DNA of 33,833 nt from an uncultured Hellea sp. (GTDB lineage Bacteria; Pseudomonadota; Alphaproteobacteria; Caulobacterales; Maricaulaceae), in assembly GCA_937995665.1 (NCBI GenBank), contig CALKIX010000049.1, positions 1 through 33,833 on the forward strand, read 5' to 3'. Positions within the stretch are counted from its first letter, which is position 1. Every line of letters begins with the position of its first letter. A program made the translations under genes and the position numbers. This document shows, in pieces, positions 27,702-33,833 of this stretch. The notes under the pieces were generated by a model. The model worked only from the letters and a program-made list of their open reading frames with translations, ran no database searches and was not told the DNA's origin.

Positions 27702-28139
27702 TTAGCCTGAAATTGCGAAAGCTAAAATGAGTGAGCCGGCGAGTTTAAAGGCGGCCAATACGGTCGCTGCTGGAACTTCATTGTCAATAATGCGCTGTGG
27801 CATACCTACGAAAATTGCGTCGGTTAAGCGAAATAAAAAGAGCTGCAAAAAGAGACTTAACAGGCCCCAAATGGCCACATCAAAAAGGCCAATTTTATTG
27901 ATAAGGCAGGCTGCCAGCGGCAGGGCGAGACTAATGACAAGGGCACTAAATGATACGGCGGCGGCCATATTGCCCTGCTGTACGAGCTCTAACTCCCTAT
28001 GGGGTGTCAGTTTTACATATATGAAGAGTCCAATCAGATAGATGGCTGTAACCACTAATAGATAAAAAATAAGCCAAGGGAAGCCATTGGCAAGACTATC
28101 AAATGTTGGTGTCATGGACGCTGTTCCATTTTTACTCAA
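27702..28139 (-). CDS. DUF350-like integral membrane protein
   Basis: 145 aa with several TM segments; GNMAAAVSFSALVISLALPLAACL and VAIWGLLSLFLQLFLFRLTDAIF resemble DUF350. Confidence 0.75.
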   Translation of the reverse strand: MSKNGTASMTPTFDSLANGFPWLIFYLLVVTAIYLIGLFIYVKLTPHRELELVQQGNMAAAVSFSALVISLALPLAACLINKIGLFDVAIWGLLSLFLQLFLFRLTDAIFVGMPQRIIDNEVPAATVLAAFKLAGSLILAFAISG

Positions 28140-28203
28140 GCGCCCACACGCCTAGATTCAATCACTAAATGTCTGAGACTGGGCATAAACTCAAGCTAAA
28201 TAT

Positions 28204-29364
28204 TTAGGATTGTTGCTGTTTTTGTTCCGCTCTAATTTCACTGGCGCGGCGTTTTTCTGATTCTGACTTTAATTGCCCGCAAGCAGCCAGAATGTCTCGG
28301 CCTCGTGGCGTACGGATAGGCGAGGCATAGCCTGCACGGTTCACAATATCGGCGAAGCTTTCAATTGTTTCCCAATCTGAGCATTCATAATCACTGCCAG
28401 GCCAAGGGTTAAAGGGGATAAGATTGACCTTAGCGGGTATACCTTTGAGTAGATTTATAAGCTGCTTGGCGTGCTTAGGGCTGTCATTAACGCCTTTTAG
28501 CATCACATATTCAAAAGTGATGCGGCGCGAATTGGAGAGTCCTGGATAATCGCGACAGGCTTGCATCAGCTCCTTTAAAGGATATTTGCGGTTGATGGGC
28601 ATGATTTGCTCGCGCAGCTCGTCATTAGCGGCGTGAAGCGAGATTGCCAGCATGGCAGAGGTGCGTGCGCCCATCGGCCCAATTTCGGGCACAACGCCAG
28701 AGGTCGAGACTGTGATGCGCCGCCGCCCAATGCCTAGGCCTTCAGGGTCACAAATAATGTCCAAACTATCGCCCACTTGCTGCGTGTTATAAAGCGGCTC
28801 GCCCATGCCCATAAAGACGATATTTGTCAGCTTGCGTTTTTCTTGAGTGGTCGGCCATTCACCAAGATCATCGCGCGCGGCAATCACTTGCAGCACGATT
28901 TCTTGGGCGGTGAGGTTGCGCACGAGCTTTTGAGTGCCTGTGTGGCAAAATTTGCATGTTAGCGTACAGCCCACTTGGGAGGAGACACAGAGCGCGCCAG
29001 TTTTAGATACATCTGGAATAAAGACGCTTTCAACTTCAACACCGGGCGACATCCTGATGAGATATTTACGGGTGCCGTCAACGCTGATTTGGCGTTCAAT
29101 GATTTCGGGACGGGCGAGTGAAAAATGAGGTTCTAGCTTGGCCCTTAAACCTTTGGCGATATTGGTCATTTGCGCCCAATCCGTTACGCCGTAATTATAT
29201 ATCCAATGAAAAATTTGCTTTGTCCTCATACGGACTTTTTTGGGCTCAATACCAAAATCTGTCAGATGCTGTGCAATTTCCTTGCGCCCAAGGCCAACAA
29301 GCCGAATGCGCGCATCACTTTCGGTCGTTGCAATATCAGCATTAGATATGAGGGTTGTAGCCAT
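28204..29364 (-). CDS. rlmN: Dual-specificity RNA methyltransferase RlmN
   Basis: [24 protein letters not shown] (CxxxCxxC), [38 protein letters not shown]. Confidence 0.97.
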   Translation of the reverse strand: MATTLISNADIATTESDARIRLVGLGRKEIAQHLTDFGIEPKKVRMRTKQIFHWIYNYGVTDWAQMTNIAKGLRAKLEPHFSLARPEIIERQISVDGTRKYLIRMSPGVEVESVFIPDVSKTGALCVSSQVGCTLTCKFCHTGTQKLVRNLTAQEIVLQVIAARDDLGEWPTTQEKRKLTNIVFMGMGEPLYNTQQVGDSLDIICDPEGLGIGRRRITVSTSGVVPEIGPMGARTSAMLAISLHAANDELREQIMPINRKYPLKELMQACRDYPGLSNSRRITFEYVMLKGVNDSPKHAKQLINLLKGIPAKVNLIPFNPWPGSDYECSDWETIESFADIVNRAGYASPIRTPRGRDILAACGQLKSESEKRRASEIRAEQKQQQS

Positions 29365-29430
29365 ATGGCGCGCTCAATAGCATAGCCTTAGCGTTTAGCC
29401 AGAATAAAATGGCAGCGTAAAATATCAGGC

Positions 29431-29847
29431 CTAGTTAAGGATGAGACCTTCATGCGGGCTATCGAGCACGAATGCTGGGATATCCACATTATAGCTTTTG
29501 CCGTCTGTATCTTCGACTTTATATGTCCCGCGCATCATGCCAGAGGGCGCCGTAAGGGGCGCGCCGCTTGTATAGCGAAAGACTTCGCCTGGGCGCACAA
29601 CAGGCTTTTCTCCGACAACGCCTTTGCCATGAACTTCTTGGACTTGGCCGCGCGAGTCAGCAATCTGCCAAAAGCGCTCTGTTACGGTGAGATCTGTTGC
29701 GCCCTGATTATCAATTTCGACTGTATAGGCCCAAATATAACGTGATTCTGAAGGGCTTGACTGTTCAGCAAGAAATTCTGGCTCAACGCGGATGATGACA
29801 TCTTTTGTACGCTGCTCAAACATTGGATAGTCTGATGACATCTCCAA
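29431..29847 (-). CDS. apaG: ApaG protein
   Basis: YIWAYTVEIDNQGATDLTVTERFWQIADSRGQVQEVHGKGVVGEKPVVRPGEVFRYTSGAPLTAPSGMMRGTYKV. Confidence 0.96.
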   Translation of the reverse strand: MEMSSDYPMFEQRTKDVIIRVEPEFLAEQSSPSESRYIWAYTVEIDNQGATDLTVTERFWQIADSRGQVQEVHGKGVVGEKPVVRPGEVFRYTSGAPLTAPSGMMRGTYKVEDTDGKSYNVDIPAFVLDSPHEGLILN

Positions 29848-30001
29848 CTCCTAATTTTTTCAGCGTCTTATGATTAATCCGCCGCTCTCTTATTCATATT
29901 ACTGCCTTGTTCATACGAGGCTGGCAAGTGATTTACCCAGCCAAGCCGCAAAATTTTCAGTTCATACTTGTGTCAGGCGAGTAGGGTGCTAATCCAAGAG
30001 T

Positions 30002-31024
30002 ATGAAACAGGGGATTTTACCACAACAAGCCATAGAAGGCTTACTTGCGAGCGGGGCTATCATTGCCCCTGATATGGGGGGCGATGGCCATCCGTCTCAA
30101 GTACAGCCCGCCAGCCTTGATTTGCGCTTGGGTCATAAAGCTTACCGCTTACGCGCGAGCTTCTTGCCGGGGCAGGGCCGCACGGTCAGTGACTGCCTTG
30201 CGGATGTCCGGATGCATGAGGTAGATCTCTCGCAAGGCGCGGTTTTAGAAACGGGCTGTGTCTACCTTGTGCCGCTACAAGAGGCGCTGGCTCTGCCTAA
30301 AGACTTAAGCGCGGCGGCAAACCCGAAAAGCTCTACGGGACGGCTTGATGTCTTTACCCGCGTGATTTGCGACGGGGCGACGCAATTTGATGCCGTACCG
30401 GCTGCATATAAAGGCCCGCTCTATGTTGAGATCGCGCCGCGCACATTCTCAGTTCTGGTGCGCCCGGGCGACCGCCTTGTGCAGATGCGCTTTAGGCGTG
30501 GCCCGCTCAAGGTCTTGGAAACGCAAACGGTAAGCCTTGATTTAAGCGGCTTTGACGCAAGCGGCATTATTGGCTACCGCGCGCGCCGCCATGCTGGCTT
30601 GATTGATGTCTCTGGCGTTGGCGCGCATAAGGCGCGTGATTTTTGGGTGCCGCTCTATGCGGAAGGCGGAAAGCTCGTGCTCGATCCTGAAGAGTTTTAC
30701 ATTCTCGCCTCTAAAGAAGCGGTCTCTATCCCAGCAAATCAAGCGGCGGAAATGGCGCCGATTGCGACTGAAATTGGCGAGTTTCGTGCCCATTATGCGG
30801 GCTTTTTTGACCCTGGTTTTGGCGTGGCTGCGGCTGGCGGGGCGGGCTCGCGCGCCGTGCTTGAAGTGCGCGGGCGCGATGTGCCGTTCTTGATGCGCGA
30901 TGGGCAGCCCGTGGCCAAGCTCTTATTCGAAGATATGAGCGAAACCCCTGCAAGCCTTTACGGGGCGAAGGGCTCGCATTACCAAGCACAAAGCCTAAAG
31001 CTCTCTAAGCATTTCACGCTTTAA
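30002..31024 (+). CDS. dcd: 2'-deoxycytidine 5'-triphosphate deaminase, long two-domain form
   Basis: QVQPASLDLRLGHKAYRL, NPKSSTGRLDVFTRVICDG, EFRAHYAGFFDPGFG; about 340 aa, the alphaproteobacterial long form. Confidence 0.9.
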   Translation: MKQGILPQQAIEGLLASGAIIAPDMGGDGHPSQVQPASLDLRLGHKAYRLRASFLPGQGRTVSDCLADVRMHEVDLSQGAVLETGCVYLVPLQEALALPKDLSAAANPKSSTGRLDVFTRVICDGATQFDAVPAAYKGPLYVEIAPRTFSVLVRPGDRLVQMRFRRGPLKVLETQTVSLDLSGFDASGIIGYRARRHAGLIDVSGVGAHKARDFWVPLYAEGGKLVLDPEEFYILASKEAVSIPANQAAEMAPIATEIGEFRAHYAGFFDPGFGVAAAGGAGSRAVLEVRGRDVPFLMRDGQPVAKLLFEDMSETPASLYGAKGSHYQAQSLKLSKHFTL

Positions 31025-31962
31025 GCTGAGCAGCTCGCCCCGCCCAGTACGCAGAATTTGGCGCAATGCGGGTGGTTTAATTGCACGGGGCCAAGGCTTT
31101 CTTTAAGGGTCTTACCTGTCTCAAATTGCACATCATCCCAAAGCAATGTGCAGGCTAACACACTGGCGCGGTCTTCGCCTTTACGGTGCACAACCATGCG
31201 CGAGCTTGAACACATCATGCTATCGGGATGCACATCTAAAATGCTCCAGCAGGCCACGGTGATTTCGGGCACATCCACGCTTTCGTCCATTTCAGGAAAG
31301 AGAATAGTTTTGGCAGGATCATGGGCATCAATATTCCAGCCTTGGGCTTTTATTAGCGCGTCATAACCCTCGCGCGCGGATTCTTCGCTTTCGGAAAACA
31401 TAGCGCGTCCTGCGATATGCAAATCAAAACCATGCGCGGTTAGCCAGCCAAGGCCTGTAAGCGCACTATCAAAGCTGCCATCTCCGCGTTCCTCGTCGTG
31501 TCCGGCTTGCGTGAAGTGATCCAAGCTCACGCGCAGGGTCATTTTATCGGGGAAGCGCGCTTGTAAATCCAGCAAGCCTTTTTGCACACGCGGGCGCATC
31601 ATAGGCTTCATCGCGTTGGTGAGTACAAGCAAGCTGTGCCCGCGCTCCAGCGCCATTTCAGACAGGCGGAGCATATGCGGGTTCAGATATGGCTCCCCGC
31701 CCGTAAAAGCGATTTCTATTTTTTCCTCATACATCTCGTCAATTTCGTCGAGATAGGGCGCCATATTTTCGGGCGTAAGATAGATGAAGTGATCGGCTGT
31801 GGGGCTGCTCTTAATATAGCAATTCGCGCATTCAATATTGCACTGCGAGCCAGAATTGAACCAAAGGGTTTCAAGCTTTTTGAAATAGACCGCCGCGCGC
31901 TTTTCGCCTTTGGCGGTTATGCGCGGGTCTTTGAATTTTTGGGGATCAAGCGGTGCGTTCAT
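31021..31962 (-). CDS. Radical SAM protein of unknown specificity with Cys-rich C-terminus
   Basis: SQCNIECANCYI (CxxxCxxC), FTGGEPYLNPHM; C-terminal cysteines VACWSIL...MMCSSS...LACTLL...HPHCAKFCVLGGASCSA. Confidence 0.9.
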   Translation of the reverse strand: MNAPLDPQKFKDPRITAKGEKRAAVYFKKLETLWFNSGSQCNIECANCYIKSSPTADHFIYLTPENMAPYLDEIDEMYEEKIEIAFTGGEPYLNPHMLRLSEMALERGHSLLVLTNAMKPMMRPRVQKGLLDLQARFPDKMTLRVSLDHFTQAGHDEERGDGSFDSALTGLGWLTAHGFDLHIAGRAMFSESEESAREGYDALIKAQGWNIDAHDPAKTILFPEMDESVDVPEITVACWSILDVHPDSMMCSSSRMVVHRKGEDRASVLACTLLWDDVQFETGKTLKESLGPVQLNHPHCAKFCVLGGASCSA

Positions 31963-32022
31963 GGCGTATCTCTAGCAGACTCTTGCCGTAGGGCCACACA
32001 CAATCACGTGAAAATAAAGCGA

Positions 32023-32814
32023 TTATTCCCCGTGCGTGGCGTCCGCGAGGGATTTGACGAGGGCGAGAGCCGCATCCGTGCCCTCTTCATGCAATGTTTT
32101 GACAATCGCCGAGCCAACAACGACGCCGTCTGCATCTTTGGCCACTTCGCGCGCGCGCTCTGGTGTTTTCACGCCAAAGCCGACCACGACGGGAAGACTG
32201 GCGGCTTTGCGCACTTTGGCGACTTGCTCGCTTACAGAACCGGCCCCAGCAAAGCTAGCCCCCGTAATGCCCGTCATAGAGACATAATAGACAAAGCCCT
32301 TTGTGCCCGCGACCACGCGAGGCAAGCGCGCTTCATCCGTTGTCGGTGTGGCTAGGCGGATAAGGGCAAGATCATACGCGGCGAAAGCCTCGCGCAGCGC
32401 AGCATCTTCTTCGGGCGGCAGATCCACAATAATCGCCCCGTCAACGCCCGCCGCCTTGGCCTGCGCGGCAAAATTGGCATAGCCCATATGGTGGACAGGA
32501 TTGCAATAGCCCATAATGATGAGCGGAGTTGTGTCGTTCGTTTTACGAAACTCTGCCGCCATTTCGAGGATGGTCGTCAGTGTTGTGCCCGCGGCAAGGC
32601 TGCGAAGCCCCGCCTCTTCAATGGTCGGCCCGTCCGCAGCAGGGTCAGTAAAGGGCATGCCGAGCTCGATAATATCCACGCCATTTTCAGGCAGAGCGTT
32701 GAGCACTTTTTGCGAGGTCGCGCGGTCAGGGTCGCCCCCCATAATATAGGCCACAAAGGCAGCTTGTCCCTTGGCTTTGCGGTTAGCGAAAGTTTGGTCG
32801 ATTCTTTGGGTCAT
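32023..32814 (-). CDS. trpA: Tryptophan synthase alpha subunit
   Basis: AFVAYIMGGDPD, IIELGMPFTDPAADGPTIEEAGLRSL, GFVYYVSMTGITGA, VGFGVKTPERA. Confidence 0.97.
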   Translation of the reverse strand: MTQRIDQTFANRKAKGQAAFVAYIMGGDPDRATSQKVLNALPENGVDIIELGMPFTDPAADGPTIEEAGLRSLAAGTTLTTILEMAAEFRKTNDTTPLIIMGYCNPVHHMGYANFAAQAKAAGVDGAIIVDLPPEEDAALREAFAAYDLALIRLATPTTDEARLPRVVAGTKGFVYYVSMTGITGASFAGAGSVSEQVAKVRKAASLPVVVGFGVKTPERAREVAKDADGVVVGSAIVKTLHEEGTDAALALVKSLADATHGE

Positions 32815-33833
32815 TAATATGCTTTCCCATTTTCGGCCTCTGTGCCTTCGCTAATATGCTCACCCAGCGCGTCCGCAATCGTGAAGACATCTTTATCGCC
32901 GCGTCCGCACATATTCATGATGATAAGCCCGTCTTTGCCGAGCTCTTTGGCAAGGTCGACGGTGCGCGGGATGGCGTGGGAGGGCTCGAGCGCAGGCAGG
33001 ATGCCTTCAAGGCGCGCGCATTCTTGGAACCAATGCAGGGCTTCATCATCTGTGGCGCTGACATATTCCGCGCGGCCAATATCGTGCAGGTGCGAGTGCT
33101 CTGGCCCTATGCCGGGATAATCTAGCCCCGCCGAGATTGAATGGGCATCTTTAATTTGGCCATGCTCATCTTGGAGCAAGTAAGTGCGGTTACCATGGAG
33201 AACCCCCGGCGTGCCGCCCGTTAGGCTGGCCGCGTGCAATCCGCTATCCACGCCGCGTCCTGCGGCCTCAACGCCAATCAGACGCACGCTTTCCTCACCC
33301 ACAAAATCATGGAACAGGCCCATCGCATTCGAGCCCCCGCCAATACAGGCGACCACCGCCTCAGGCAATCGGCCTTCCGCGTCTAGGATTTGGGCTTTGG
33401 CTTCGCGGCCAATAATCGCTTGGAAGTCACGTACCATAGCCGGGTAAGGGTGCGGGCCTGCGACTGTGCCGATACAGTAAAATGTATCTCCAACATTGGT
33501 CACCCAATCGCGCAGAGCTTCATTCATCGCGTCTTTAAGCGTGGCGGTGCCGCTATGCACGGCGCGCACTTCGGCGCCGAGTAAGCGCATACGAAAGACA
33601 TTAGGCTTTTGGCGCACAATATCTGTCGCGCCCATATAGACGATGCAGTCCATGCCAAGGCGCGCGGCAACAGTTGCCGTAGCCACGCCATGCTGGCCTG
33701 CGCCCGTCTCGGCAATGATACGCTTTTTGCCCATACGTTTGGCGAGCAAAAGCTGGCCCATACAATTATTAATCTTATGCGCGCCTGTGTGGTTAAGCTC
33801 ATCGCGCTTAAAATAAATCTTCGCCCCGCCAGT
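32814..33833 (-). CDS. trpB: Tryptophan synthase beta subunit, 5' end truncated by the window edge
   Basis: Reading frame is open to the window edge ([51 protein letters not shown]); the track's start at 33761 is internal. Overlaps the trpA start by 1 nt (TAATG). Confidence 0.97.
   Translation of the reverse strand, partial: TGGAKIYFKRDELNHTGAHKINNCMGQLLLAKRMGKKRIIAETGAGQHGVATATVAARLGMDCIVYMGATDIVRQKPNVFRMRLLGAEVRAVHSGTATLKDAMNEALRDWVTNVGDTFYCIGTVAGPHPYPAMVRDFQAIIGREAKAQILDAEGRLPEAVVACIGGGSNAMGLFHDFVGEESVRLIGVEAAGRGVDSGLHAASLTGGTPGVLHGNRTYLLQDEHGQIKDAHSISAGLDYPGIGPEHSHLHDIGRAEYVSATDDEALHWFQECARLEGILPALEPSHAIPRTVDLAKELGKDGLIIMNMCGRGDKDVFTIADALGEHISEGTEAENGKAY

Noticed and set aside
31582-32355. 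257-aa + strand ORF spanning the radical SAM and trpA genes
   Set aside because: It is antisense to two well-supported genes and crosses their boundary; it has no recognisable domain and is explained by codon bias of the opposite strand.
1-33833. CRISPR arrays, transposons, toxin-antitoxin or defence islands
   Set aside because: I saw no regularly spaced repeats, transposase motifs, paired small toxin/antitoxin ORFs or defence-type nucleases; apart from the left-edge integrase, the window is core genome.

Overview
The window looks like a chromosomal segment of an alphaproteobacterium; gene content and cell-cycle-type motifs suggest a Caulobacterales/Hyphomonadaceae-like lineage, but taxonomy is inferred. 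Most of it is core housekeeping sequence. From left to right: (1) the edge of an integrated element, with a tyrosine recombinase running off the left edge beside tRNA-Arg(ACG); the supplied ORF track misses this gene because its stop codon lies outside the window. (2) A P1-family peptidase and a gamma-glutamyltransferase. (3) gap-pgk-fba (class I) on the minus strand, divergent from DUF4164-zapA, a probable 6S RNA, 5-formyl-THF cyclo-ligase, a YmdB-like phosphoesterase and a CreA-like lipoprotein. (4) A 947-aa coiled-coil / single-TM / peptidoglycan-binding / TonB-C-like protein with a perfect DnaA box and a GANTC site upstream. (5) gloB, then phoR-phoU-phoB with a Pho-box-like repeat and no pst genes between. 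(6) A TolC-MFP-RND efflux operon. (7) A BioF2/FemAB-like acyltransferase beside an orphan DUF2793 (phage/GTA tail-fibre type) protein. (8) A DUF350 - trypsin-like protease - extensin-like cluster. (9) rlmN, apaG, a dCTP deaminase, an uncharacterised radical SAM protein with a Cys-rich C-terminus, and trpA-trpB (trpB truncated by the window edge). I found no CRISPR array, transposase or obvious defence system. The best candidates for follow-up are the trans-envelope coiled-coil protein with its promoter, the radical SAM protein and the tRNA-Arg element junction.
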